From Parasponia andersonii (taxonomy: Eukaryota > Streptophyta > Magnoliopsida > Rosales > Cannabaceae), in assembly GCA_002914805.1 (NCBI GenBank), contig JXTB01000035.1, forward strand, positions 186,001 through 250,000: a stretch of DNA of 64,000 bases, in the 5' to 3' direction. Positions 32,009 through 43,879 of this stretch are shown here, piece after piece. The position numbers and the translations under genes were made by a program. Position 1 is the stretch's first letter. Each line of letters begins with the position of its first letter. The notes under the pieces were generated by a model. That model saw only the letters and a program-made list of their open reading frames with translations. It had not been told where the DNA came from and searched no databases.

Positions 32009-32044
<36 letters not shown>
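32009..32044. repeat. (AT)18 microsatellite
   Basis: An uninterrupted AT dinucleotide tract of about 18 units in intergenic DNA. Confidence 0.95.
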
Positions 32045-32047
<3 letters not shown>

Positions 32048-33224
32048 AAGTTCCGAGAGTTGTTATGGGTTTATTTTTTTCTTTTTTTTTTGGATAAAAT
32101 TTATTTTTAGTCCCTAAATTTTACACTTAAGGCCGTTTTGACCTCTGATTTTTTAAATGGCCTATTGAAGATCCTTTGTAACACTATGATAAATCTAGGA
32201 AGAAAAACTATCAATTTATAGTTTCATCTAATAAGGTTAAAATAAAATATCGGTCAATTTTGTTAATTTCATTTTTTTTTAAACGTTACAATTTATAATC
32301 AAATTATAAAACAAAAAAAGCTTTATCGATGAAAATTTATTTTAATTTGTAATTGGAATTAACTCTCAAAATATAAATTAAGTTCATACACTTCATTAAA
32401 ATAAAATCACGCTCACTCTTAGTCAAATAATGAAATACTTGGAAATAAAAACATAAAATTGTTTAAAATATTTTCTTACTATTTGAGATTCCGCATCTAT
32501 CTGCCAACCTCTAGTAGGAATTACTATTCATCTAGAAAATTTAAGTGAATATAATGAGTTTGCATCCACTAAGAAAATTTCATACATGCAATAAATATTA
32601 TGTTACATGAATAGTGCACTTTTAGTTACTTAACTATGTATCTCTCTCTTTTAAAATATTTTGTTAATAAACATTTTTTTTCATCAAAACTTTTATATTT
32701 GAACTCAACATAGTATAATGTCAAGTCTATCAATAATGATGAGCTATAGGCATGGTTTCATGATAAGTATACGTAACCTTATAACTATTTAGATCTCATA
32801 TAACTATCGTACTATAATGATTAACATCACAATTTAAACTTTCTTTAATGGAATGAAGAGAATCATTTTGATAGTAGAGAGAAGAATAATACACCGAAAG
32901 AGATTAAAAAAAAGCTTTTGTAGGAAAAAGATATAATGAATACAAGAGTGATTTGCATATATTAAAATCATTTGTCTTTGTGTCATCTAGATAAGGTACA
33001 TTGGTACAAGATAAAAGGCAAATAAACATCATCACATGAATTGTTAATCTTCATTATATTTGGCCATAAAATAGAAATAGATGGTAACGAAGACAAGGTG
33101 ATCAACTTCAAATATTAGATAAGTTATTAGAATAAATGCATATAAAATTCATCACGTGCATGCATGCCAACTTAGCTATAATGACTAAGTAATAAGTTTG
33201 ATATTATATCCTTGATCTATTAAC

Positions 33225-34134
33225 GAGCCCATTTTTTTTCTATCATTACTCCATTATAAATGGAAGCAAAAAATCCCAATTTTGGCCCCTGAGTTACTAT
33301 AAAATCCTATTTAGTTCCTAAACTTTAAAACATCCATGTCTTAGCATTGGATCCATCAAAAAATCCCATTTTAATCTTTACAGCTATTTTATTGTAAAAT
33401 ACAAAAAAAAAAAAAAGAATATGTGTCACTCACACGAGGTTTTTAACAAAGATATTTCAAGCAATTTGAAATACAAATACGATGTAATAGAAAATTTTTA
33501 CTATTTTTCAAAAAAAGATGTTTTTTTTAAAAAAATAATTTTATCATGATACAAAAATTAATGATCATCTTGTAATCACAATTTAGTTTTGAATTTTGCG
33601 TGCTCTTTTTAGATTCATTATACTAGATAAATGTTACATTAAGTTCAAATATAGATAGGATATACTAAATTTTTAAGTTTGGTCACACATTTAAAAAAAT
33701 AATTTGAATATTAAAAATGTAGCGAATCCAAGTTATATCTGAACTTATTATAACATTCACTTAATATGATGAGTCTAAAGAAGATTCAAAAAATTTTCAA
33801 AACTAAATCATGATCACGAAGGGATCACTAATCTTTATACTGACATAAATTATATATATATATTATATATAAAGTAAATTTTTCTAATACTTCATTTTTG
33901 TCTTGCAAATTACTTAAGATATTTTTGCTAAAAGCCTTATATAAGTGATACGTGCTCTTTTTTATTTGTTTTAATAATAAAGTGATTGTAGAGGGGAAAA
34001 AAAAGAGATATTTTAATGGTAAGATGTTAAAATATAGATATTTTAAAGTTTGAAGATCAAAATATGATTTTATAGTAACTTAGGGGCCAAAATTGGGACT
34101 TTTCATATTTGTAACGGAATAGTGATAAAAGAGC
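33225..34134. mobile_element. Large foldback (near-palindromic) element, ~0.9 kb
   Basis: Two arms of roughly 430-450 bp face each other around a centre near 33685. The outer arm at 33270-33340 (ATCCCAATTTTGGCCCC, GAGTTACTATAAAATC, AACTTTAAAACATC) is found inverted at 34040-34110. An inner pair (GTCACTCACACGAGG, AACAAAGATATTTCAAGCAA at 33424-33465) is found inverted at 33900-33960. A third pair lies around 33540-33660 and 33750-33840. There is no coding capacity. The arms have diverged with many small changes and poly-A/T length differences, so it is old. Superfamily cannot be set because terminal duplications are not evident. Transcripts across it would fold into a long hairpin. Confidence 0.8.
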
Positions 34135-34198
34135 TAAAGTCGGACATGTTAAGAGATCGGAAGTCTCCAATGAACCATTTGAAAGTGAGAGACCAAAA

Positions 34199-34383
34199 TA
34201 TTGGAGATAATTTATTTATGTATTTATCAAGTTACCTATTATTCTTTAGACATAATTCTAGATGATTATCGTATACAATAACTTGTATAAATACACATCC
34301 AATCAATGAAAATAGTGAGCCAAGACATTATTTCAATTCCATACTCTGAGCCAAAATATTATTTCTCACTCTTAATTTCTACA
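34199..34383 (+). repeat. Left LTR of the Copia-type element
   Basis: It starts TATTGGAGATAA and ends TTTCTACA immediately before the PBS. It has diverged from the right LTR by several substitutions and indels and is about 60 bp shorter. Confidence 0.75.
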
Positions 34384-34561
34384 TGGTATTAGAGCTTCGA
34401 TCCATTTTCTTCTCTCTCGTTTTCTTTCTCCCCAATACTGGTCGATCGCTTTCTCCAAATTTATCAGAAAACTTGATGATTTTATCTTTCTTTTCTTTTT
34501 ATCGGTCAAATCTCAGTCATACGTCATTATTCCAATTAAAATTGGTTAAGTCGATAATGAA

Positions 34562-35078
34562 TCACTCACCAATTCTTCTTCGCTCACAAATTTTTTTGAT
34601 CTTTTTATTTTATCCTACTTGATAAAACCTATTCTTCTTTTCTTTTTTTTTTTTTTTAGTCTTATTTTTATTGTCAGGTTTTATATTTAGGTAATTTATA
34701 ACCACTGCATGTCTACCCACCCTGTCCAAAAGTGACGTATATAGGACTGCAGGTGCATGTGATTGTCACCAGTTATTAATTATTGGAACTTCTACAATGC
34801 GGTAAAAGCATTTTTGCCGTACTAATATATGGTAAATTTAAAAGCACTTGATTGGATAAGAATGATAAAAGGCCATCAAAATTCTAACCAAGTCTACACC
34901 TTCTGTATATTATGAGGACTTCAATTTACCCTACTTCAGTTTACACTACCATATTAAATAAATAAACTTTTTTTAAAAAATNTCACTCACCAATTCTTCT
35001 TCGCTCACAAATTTTTTTGATCTTTTTATTTTATCCTACTTGATAAAACCTATTCTTCTTTTCTTTTTTTTTTTTTTT
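34562..35078. repeat. Exact 96-bp direct duplication flanking an N
   Basis: Bases 34562-34657 (starting TCACTCACCAATTCTTCTTC and ending in 15 T) are repeated exactly at 34983-35078. The second copy starts right after the only N (34982). Unique sequences follow each copy's T run. An assembly join is the simplest reading. Confidence 0.9.
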
Positions 35079-35922
35079 AATTTTTCTTGTTCATTCATGG
35101 GTTAACACCCTAGAATTCAGTACCAGTTTTCTCTTTGTTATTCATTCTTAAGCAAACGCCCTTGAATCCAAATACTAAAACCGATTTTAGTGTTGGTTGA
35201 TTGCAAAGATTTCTCTATCACTCCTAACAGGAAAATCTTCTCAAATTCCAAGTGATTTGTGACAAATAATCTCTCCCTATTACTCATATATACTTCTCTC
35301 ATCCCTCACATCCCTTATCCCTTTTGTTTTTAATTTTCGTTTTGTTTAAGTTAAAAAAAAAAAAGCTACGTTTGTTTGCTTAAGTTATACATTTTAGGGT
35401 TTAGGTAAAAAAAAAAAACAAAAAAAAACCCTTTTACGTGTTTTTAGTCTTTAAAAAAAAGAGTCCTTAGTTTCTTCTTTTAGGTTTTTTACGTTTATAT
35501 TTTAGTCTTTATTTAAAAAAAAAAAATAAGAGAGTCCATGTTTTTCCTTTTATGTGTTTTAGTCTTAAAACAATAAAAAATAAAAACTCTTAGGCTGTTT
35601 TTTTTTTTTTTTTAAGAAACAAAAAAAGATGTAATTCTTACAATAGTTGGGCGATCATATGGTCATTATCCCGACTCTTTTTCTACCTTCATCTTCAACA
35701 GGCCTTGTGACGATTAAATGGTCATTCCTCAAATTTTGCCTCTATATATTTTTTTTTTTTATCTATACTAGTTCTCAAATGATCAAACGTCAATACTTCG
35801 GTCAATATTAATATATGTTCTCCATCACTCAATTTTCTTAACGACGGATGCAATCTTCTTCCACATACTTCTTTTTTCTTCTCAAGGAAAAGATTGATTA
35901 AGAAATCCATCTTGCGGTGACA

Positions 35923-36168
35923 TATTGAAGATAATTCAAAATAATAATTATCATATAATTATTATTATGAACTATCTTATTATTATTTATTTATGTATTT
36001 ATCTAGTTACCCATAATTATTTATTTTATATTTTGAGTAAATAAATTATCTTTTAGAATATTCTAGAAGATTATCATCTATAAATACCTATACAATTAAA
36101 TAAGCCAATACATTATTCCAATTCTATACTATAAGCCAAAACATTATTTCACACACTCAATTTGTACA
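35923..36168 (+). repeat. Right LTR of the Copia-type element
   Basis: It starts TATTGAAGATAA and ends TTTGTACA, followed directly by CAAAA, which matches the five bases before the left LTR. Confidence 0.75.
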
Positions 36169-36173
36169 CAAAA

Positions 36174-36858
36174 TAGGATTAGGTTTAATAAAGTCCGGGC
36201 CTAAACATAAGTTTTACCCATTTTTTTTGGCTGATTATTATTATGGGTTCAATGAACGACTTCAATGGTGCATGTGTTTGAGAGTTGAGACGTCGTGTCT
36301 TTTCTTTTTCAAATATTTTGTCGTCTGAAGTAAACCACACAGAATTTTTTGTTTTATTATTTCACTGTTTTTCCTAGAACTGCGTGTCGCATTTAATGTA
36401 TAGTTTGAATGATCAAATTTATTTTAGAATACCACATGTCGTTTGTTATAGACTATATTTTAAACGTTTTAAAAGGTTTTATTTCAGGGGGAAAAAAACT
36501 GAGAGGATTATTTTGCATTTTAATTCTTCCCCAATCTAATGTCCTAATCTACTAGCATGAACAATTTAACTTTTTAAATGTCTCATTTTACCATTTTGAA
36601 CTTTCATTTTTTTTCCCAATTAATAACAAATTGCAACTTTTCAAGGCTAATGGTCATTATAGAAGGAGCTGACGAATGAAGACAGAAAACTGAAAAGTCT
36701 AGTCTATAACCGAAATAACTAACTGTGCAATTATCTAGACATGATTTAGAAAATGAAATGTCGTTTTATTAGACATAATGTACAAGATGCGTCCTAATCT
36801 GGTGCCTACTTAGATCCAACATTAATAATTACCAATTTCACCGGTATATAAAATAAGG
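36174..36858. other. Short spacer with no gene
   Basis: AT-rich DNA between the Copia-type element and the MITE. No ORF, RNA gene or repeat partner is recognised. Confidence 0.6.
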
Positions 36859-37214
36859 GATATTATCACTTTTATATTATGTATTTTGATATTTTATTCA
36901 AATTATATTTTTTATTTTGGTTATTATTAACATTAACTTTTAGATTTGAAATCTGTTACAAATTTATATTTTGGCATCAATTTAGAGTAATTAATTTACT
37001 AAATTACTGTTTAAAAAATTGAAAATAAACCATGTAAAAATTGATCCGAGAATAGGTTAATTAAATCATCTTAGTAAATTAACTGCTCTAAATTAGTATC
37101 AGGGTATAAATTTGTAACAAATATTAAATCTAAGGGTCAATATTGATAATAATCAAAACAGAAGATATAAATTGAACAAAATATCAAAATACATGATATA
37201 AAAATGATAATATC
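36859..37214. mobile_element. GGGATA-type foldback MITE, full copy
   Basis: The left end GATATTATCACTTTTATATT continues through TATTTTGATATTTTATTCAA. The right end, reverse-complemented, reads GATATTATCATTTTTATATC and then TATTTTGATATTTTGTTCAA. Arms are about 150 bp and meet around TAAACCATGTAAAAATTGATC (centre near 37035). It has the same length and the same central phrase (TAAACCATATAAAAACTAAT) as the copy at 52189-52545. No coding capacity. It ends about 35 bp beyond the stop codon of the alpha/beta-hydrolase, so it probably lies in that gene's 3' UTR or just past it. Confidence 0.85.
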
Positions 37215-37248
37215 TGATAAAATAATGAAAAACAAGTGTAAATACTAA

Positions 37249-37408
37249 TCATGTAGACTGGCACAAGAAATTGTTGACGATCTCATTGAATAACGCAGGC
37301 TTTTCAGTTTGGGGCACGTGTGATGTATTCTTCATCACCTCCAGCTTCACCTTCTTCCCCAGAAGCCTACGTTAGAATAATTTCAATTTCTTCTTAATTT
37401 CGAAGCAC

Positions 37409-37456
<48 letters not shown>

Positions 37457-39943
37457 TCAACATTGATCACTACAACATCCCAATTAGTAAAAATCTCTGT
37501 TCAAGTATTAAGTTTCTATTATTAAGTAACGGTTATCAACTCATATAGTTTGACCCATTATCATTAAACGGTCCACTATCATTCTTCTATAATCAGCTCG
37601 GCACTCTCGGATTGCAACATTTTTTTATATAAAACAAACTACATAAAGTATTTCGCGTTATAGTGAATAGTGAACTATGCTGCTAAGTTATCTTGCTCTA
37701 TATGCCGTAAATATCGTAATTGGAGTGATATATGTATATTTTTTTATTTATTATACTCTAGACAAAAGATTAAAAAAAAAAAAGGTGACAGTCACGCTAT
37801 ATTATATATTTGCCAAATAACTTCCACCTAACAGAACCAATAGAGTTTATAAATGAGAATACGGGACATACTCTTTGAGTTCAGTGGCCATCTCGAAGGG
37901 AAATATCTGGTCATGATCTCCCCATACCAGCAACACGTCCTGCGGAGTGCCCACATATGTAAATATACATGTATATAAATGTAGGTAACCTAACCAATAC
38001 ACATGGCTAGCCACATAAAATTGTTTTTTTTTTTTTTTTAAAAAATACCTTGTCAAGAGGAGAAACTTTTGCCTCGTCATCTCGTCCAATAGTTAGTCCG
38101 TTTAGAAGTTCCATCTTTTCCTTCCTCTTCTCTGAGTACAATTTCTGCAACAATATATATTATATTAATCCATATGACCTATATCATTGTCATCTTTTGT
38201 TACCTTTTACTTAGGTTTAAGTCATGTGTAGGCATATCCATGAGACAGGTATTTGTAATGTGCATGCATGTGAAAAAATATCAACAATGATGGATTACTG
38301 CTAAATTTAAGGTTATCAACAATGATGGATTACTGCTAAATTTAAGGTCTGTGCAGTAACAAAAATTAACCACTTATGTGGCCCATCGAAAGTGATGAAT
38401 CACTACATTTATGATTTTTTTTTTATTTTTTTTTAAGCGAGACTTAACTAATGATCATCGTTTATTATAAATTTAAATAAAAATAACACACACTCTACTA
38501 AGATTTAAATCTCTAACTCCAAACTTATACACATATCTCTCAAATCTTAAACCAACTAAGTTAGTCCCATTTGTAACCATTTACGTGGATCTCATGTAGA
38601 TTTTATTACGAGCCACAAGAATAGGATGTAACAATTGTCTTAACCATTTGATTGACTCACATTTTAATTATCAGAGATACATGTTGAAAATCTATCATTT
38701 CTTGTATTATTAGTGGTAATATATATATTTATATATAGCGTTACTGAAAAAGAACGTGACTATATTGCATATAATATTTATATCAATTTAGCGTTGTACA
38801 ACTTGAAAACGAATGGTCCAACGCATGACTGAAGTGCGCCAACCAACAAATGAATGCAATATCTTAAATGATAGGGTTGTGATTTTGAGGGGAAGAAGAA
38901 AAAAAATTAAAGAGGCGAGGTTTAACTACCAAAGAAGATAGCAAAGAGTCCTGGCTAGTGCACCTAATCCTGTAACTATATGTACTTATTATAGAGGGAA
39001 AAAAAACTATATATAACAAAAATACATATATAATATGGTCCACAAATCACTGTCGTCTATTTCTCCATTATTCCTCGTTCATCCAAGATTTTTCCTCCAA
39101 CTTCTTAGAACCTTGTAATACATATATAATATTAAAATATAGCTGTCAAAAGGCAAAATTTCCAGACCTAAAATTAAATTATTCACGTGTCAAAATCTCA
39201 CCTCTTTTTTTCTTTCTTTTTTTTTTTAATGGTAAGACAGTATCTCCTCCTCTCACAATTAAATAATAAAATAAAATTGAAAAAGAATTAAAAGAAGTAA
39301 AACTTACATGGAGGAGATCATTCAAGAAAAACTCCGGAAAAATATTAGGCCGCTTAAAGACGGCGAGGCTGAGCAAAGTCCTTAACTGTTTCGCGGTGGC
39401 CGGAAGCAGGAGGTCCTCCGTCCTCGCCAAATTCGCCCTCTTCAGCAGCGCCTCGCCGTCTCGCCGCCTCATATTGACCCCGGAGCTCGCGATCACCACC
39501 TTCTCCACCCTCTCCGGCCACCTCCTCGCGATGTTGTACGCCACAATCCCGCCGTAGCTCGTCCCGACCAGGCTGTACCTCTCCACGCCGATCGTCTCCA
39601 TCAGCCCGGCGACGGCGGCAGCCTGAAAGGTCTCCGTGCGGTCGCCGGACCTAGTCGTGGAGCCGCCGAAGAAGATGAGGTACGGGACGTAAACGTCGAA
39701 TTTGGGGGCGAAGAACTGGACCTGCCTGCGCCACTGCCACGTGGCCACGGGACCGAAGCCGTGGATCAGGACCAACGACGGCTTTCCTAACGTCGTTTTG
39801 GCCGGGTCCGGTCCCCAGAAGTGGATGGCGGTGCCGTCTCCGTGGTCTACGTCGGCGGTTCGGAGCGAGAGGCCGGCGGCGATGAAGCAGCGGCGGAGGT
39901 AGTTGCCGTACAATGAGACTGGGCTGAGAAACGATGGCAACAT
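37249..39943 (-). CDS. Alpha/beta-hydrolase fold protein
   Basis: This is a serine hydrolase of the plant alpha/beta-hydrolase superfamily. Substrate is unknown and an esterase or lipase-like activity is only inferred. The four exons are 39308-39943, 38049-38144, 37863-37939 and 37249-37366, in phase throughout, giving 308 aa. Motifs are the oxyanion-hole loop HGFGP at 61-65, the nucleophile elbow GTSYGG with Ser129, the acid WGDHDQIFP with Asp254, and NTSHVPQTEKP with His286, so the triad is complete. The opening MLPSFLSPVSLYGNYLRRCFI and GDGTAIHFW place it near the plant group that includes At2g18360 and At4g39955 (recognised from memory). There is no clear signal peptide. Exon 1 is strikingly GC-rich for this AT-rich region. 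Exon 3's donor (CC then GTATTC) is the least certain border. A MITE lies just past the stop codon. Confidence 0.92.
37412..37453. repeat. (TA)n microsatellite in the hydrolase last intron
   Basis: About 21 TA units lie in the intron between 37367 and 37862. Confidence 0.95.
38279..38348. repeat. Exact 35-bp tandem duplication in hydrolase intron 1
   Basis: Two adjacent identical 35-bp units (38279-38313 and 38314-38348, each TATCAACAATGATGGATTAC and onward to TTTAAGGT) lie in the intron between 38145 and 39307. The absence of divergence suggests a recent event. Confidence 0.93.
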
Positions 39944-40906
39944 TGTAATTAAAAAAAATTATAGAGAGAGAGAATGAGAGAAGATTTTTAGAGGCTAGGC
40001 GAATTTATTATCTATGGCGGTCTTGGTTGGGAGGGTAGAAATTGGAGAGGAAAATCAGTTTTTACAGGTTTTAAAGGATCTTTGGTGAATTACTTAAATG
40101 CCACTCCTTTTGTTTTCGGCAGCTTCTGATATTTTCGTAATTTCAGGATGTGAACGTTTTTTTTTTTTTTTTAATAGGAATATGAATCATAAATAAGAGG
40201 AGAACAGGCTCTCAGGATGAGAGGGACATAAATAATAATTGAACAGAAAGACGTAACTACAAAAAAATATGATTAGTCTGCAATTTTAATTTTGTTTTTT
40301 TATTATGGACAATTATACATTTATATTTTAAATTTCTAAAAATTTATATATATTTTATGTACAAATTGATTGAGTGAATTGTGCCAAATATTTTCTGTTA
40401 TTTTCAATATATATTTTGTATTAGCATACAGAAATAAGATATTCTTAATTTAAATTTTATATTTAGTGAAAAATTTATTGGTTAATTTATATACAGAATA
40501 TATGAATTTGCAAAAATTTGAAATATGAAAAAATAATTCTGTACAAGTCAAAAAAAAATAGTTATATTTGCAGAAAGATTACACTACAGAATATATTTTT
40601 TTTTTTTACAGATAACCCAAAAAGTAAGAATTAACTAGAATATTTTTTTCTTATTTTTTATAATGTTAAATAGTGCTTTTACTTCTAAGGTTTTAACTCC
40701 TTTTCATATTGGTTCCTTTTGTTTGTATATATATTACCCAATGTATTTGGTTTTTTTGTCAGCATTTATTTAATTACTAGATCATTGCCTTCTCCATCCA
40801 AACGAATAATTAATAAGAGGAGATTATTAGGGCCAACACATTAGTATAATGGCAACTCATAATACTATTTAAGTAAGATACAATATGCCAAAATACATGG
40901 TCTAGT
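39944..40906. other. Hydrolase promoter side and AT-rich spacer
   Basis: The bases just above 39943 form the leader and promoter of the minus-strand hydrolase; a GAGAGAGAGA-type purine run sits at about 39963-39980. The remainder is AT-rich with no gene recognised, up to the left LTR of the chromovirus at about 40907. Confidence 0.55.
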
Positions 40907-41578
40907 TATATAATCTAGGCAGCCTTAAATTAGACAATTGTATGGCACCTAGTATGGTCCGTTTTCATGGTCCGTTTTCGTTACACTAAGTCAGCATACT
41001 AATACTTAAGAAAAAGACTTAGAATAAGTTTTGAGATAAAGTAGCAAAAGATAAGAGAGTTTGAGTGAATGAAAGATTTGTATTACTCTTAGATTGCTTA
41101 CAACTCTCACAAATGAGACTTGTGTACAAATTAACCCAATGGGTCCTTTACATAAGCAAAGCCTAAACCAACCAAGGGTTATGATTGTACCAAAGGATAT
41201 GATCTTACAAAGGATCTAGAATCTTTTCAAATAAAATAATAATATCTACAAAGATATTTACGTGGAGAAATCTAGAACAAGTATGTCATCCTTCTAAGAA
41301 GTTCACTCATAATCTTGGCTCTTCTAAGCCTTCCTATGAGCTCCTAGCATCATCCCAAGCCATCTAGCACTAACCCACTTTGTCTAGAGCCTTCTAGGAT
41401 TTAGTAGCACCAACTAGAGTTCTAGCATTGCTAAGACATCTCTTGATCATTCTACAAGTTTCTACCACATTCTAGGGTCTTCCTTTATCCTCTTGGGTGA
41501 GCAGTATATATAGAGGATCTTAGGATCATGGGACACCAATATTTAAAGTTTAGGGAACCAAATGAGCAAGGCATAATA
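40907..41578 (-). repeat. 3' LTR (left copy) of the chromovirus
   Basis: It aligns along its length with 47706-48361, including GATAAGAGAGTTTGAGTGAA, AACCCAATGGGTCCTTTA and GCAGTATATATAGAGGATCT. The left boundary is approximate. Confidence 0.85.
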
Positions 41579-43879
41579 CCCTCCGCCACTCAAGTACACG
41601 ATGTCCCTGACGCACCATTAGACTTAAATCGCTCAATATAGTCTTTGAATTACCACAGAGCATCCTTATGCTCCCAGCTAGTCTTGGCCTCAGGTAAATA
41701 TTTCTATTTTACCAAGTATTCTCGATAATTAGGCACACCACGTCGGCAGATCAAACGATCAGCTATAATATACTCCATTTCTTTATCAAAAGATATTACC
41801 ACCGTAATAGCAGCCCTCTTGGACTCACCCATTAAAGGATCTTCCTCATCTTCATGGTATGGTTTTAGCATGCTTACATAGAAGATAAGAAAGATCTTCA
41901 ACTTGGCAGAGAGTTGAAGCTTATAGGAGATTTTGCTCACACACTTGAGTACATGGAATGGACCTTCATACTTATGCACTAACCCTTTATGCACATTCTT
42001 TAAGATTTTGAATTGTTGTGGTAGTAATTTGACAAGGACTAAATCTCCCTCTTGATACTCAACATACTTCTTCTTTTTATTGGCACACTTCTTCATTCTC
42101 TTAGAAGCTTTGTTCAAGTAGGTCCCGACCAACTCTACTTACTCATGTCATATTTTAGCAAACTTGAATACTACTAGGCTCTTCTCACTATAACCTGTTG
42201 TTAGGCCATATGAGGTCATAGGTTATTGCCCATGACTATCTCAAAGAGACTCTTGTCCGTGGACTTATTCCTCTAGAAGTTAAAGGAAAATTGGGTTACA
42301 TCAAGTAATTTTGTCAAATCTTTTTGATTGGCACTCACAAAGTGCTTTAAGTAAAACTCTAACAAGACATTCACTGTCTCTGTCTGTCCATCACTTTAGG
42401 GGTGGATACTAGTAGAAAAGTTCAAGTCTGAACCTATCAACTTAAATGATTCCGTCCAAAACCTTCCAGTGAACTAAGGATCATAGTCACTTATCATATT
42501 TGATGGGACTCCTCAAAGCTTGACGATGTACTTTATAAAAAACTATGTCGTCTCATCGGCGGGGTAATCGGGTAAAGCGGATAAAAAGATAGCATACTTA
42601 TTGAAGCAATTGACCACCACTATAATGTTGTTAAAGCCCTCCGACTTAGGTAGGCTAGTTATAAAATTCATAGAAACACTCTCCTACGGTCTCTCAGAAA
42701 TAGGAAAAGGTTCCAATAATCTGCCAAGTAATTGCTACTCCATTTTGTCTTGTTGGCACACAAGACAAGTACTTATATAGGCCCCAACATCATCCCTTAG
42801 TTGAGGCCAATAATAGATAGCTTTGATAAGAACAAAAGTGTATTTTTGACCTGTGTGATCAGCTCATAATGAATCATGGCACTTTCTGATAAGTTTCTTT
42901 TTTAAGTTTCCCCACTTAGTCATATAGAGTCAATTAAGTTTGATATAGAGAAATCTATTACTCAGCCAAAAGCATCTTATTTTTCTTTCCCTCATTAGGA
43001 GTAGCAGGCTCTTTGTAAGAACATCGTGCTCTAGCACTTCCTTGATTTTCTCCATCAATGTGTTATTAGGCCTGCTTAAGGCGGCTAACTTCGTTTTCTA
43101 TTTAGAGCATCCGCCACCACATTAGCCTTCCCAAGCTTCTATTCCAGCCTATAGTCGAACTCCACCAAAAAGTCTTGCCACTAAGCTTGTTTGGCACTCA
43201 ATTTCTTTTGAGTTTAGAAGTAGCTTACGACTACGTTGTTGGCCATACGTTGTTGGCCATGATCGTGAAGCGAGTATCTAACAAGTAGTGCCACCATACT
43301 CTTAGATAGTGAATAATGGTAGTCATCTCTTTTTCTTGCACTGTGTAACGTCTCTCAGTGTCATTGAGCTTACAACTTTCATATGTAATGGGATGCCCTT
43401 CTTACATTAGTACACCACCAATAGCAAAGTCGTAGGCATCTGTATGAAGCTCATATGTCTTAAAGTGATCAGCTAAATTAAGAACTGGCTCCTTGCTCAA
43501 CGCCCTATTCAAGTCTTTGAATGAAGCTTAACACTCAAGTGTTCACTCTCAAAACTTGTTCTTCTTGAGCAGGTTAAAAAGTGGGGCTACCCTCACTGAA
43601 TATGACTTGATGAACTGCTTATAGTAGTTTACAAGTCTAAGGAATAATCTTAATTCTGGTACCTTAGTAGGAAGTTCCCATTCATGGATGGCTTACACCT
43701 TGGACTCATCCATCATAAGCTTCCTATTCTTTATCATATGCCCAAGAAACATCACCTCCTTTTGGGCAAAAAAGCATTTCTCCTTCTTGATGAATAGCTG
43801 ATTTTCCCTCAAGACCTCGAACACCTTCTTCAAATGTTCTAGATACTCTTTTATAGTCTTACTATAACTAAGGATAAGT

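Larger units (their letters stand above)
29206..33224. other. AT-rich intergenic DNA without genes
   Basis: No gene is supported over about 4 kb. Phrases such as TTGGTCCCTTAATTAATT near 30015 and TTTTTAGTCCCTAAATTTT near 32103 resemble MITE or LTR ends, but no inverted or direct partner was found. A TATA-like TTATATAAGGGTTTCTC lies at about 29687-29703 with no ORF after it. Two long (TA)n tracts occur, at 31229-31268 and 32009-32044. Confidence 0.55.
34199..36168 (+). mobile_element. Short non-coding Copia-type LTR element (TRIM/LARD-like)
   Basis: The left LTR is 34199-34383 and the right LTR 35923-36168, both opening TATTG(G/A)AGATAA and closing TACA after a shared stretch (AAAATATTATTTC / AAAACATTATTTCACAC). 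The PBS TGGTATTAGAGC at 34384-34395 fits the initiator-Met tRNA used by many plant Copia elements. The same 5 bp, CAAAA, occur at 34194-34198 and 36169-36173, a good target duplication. The 1.5-kb interior has no gag or pol, only AT-rich low-complexity DNA, an N and a 96-bp duplication. It therefore looks structurally whole as an insertion but non-autonomous. The LTRs differ in length and sequence, so it is old. Confidence 0.8.
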
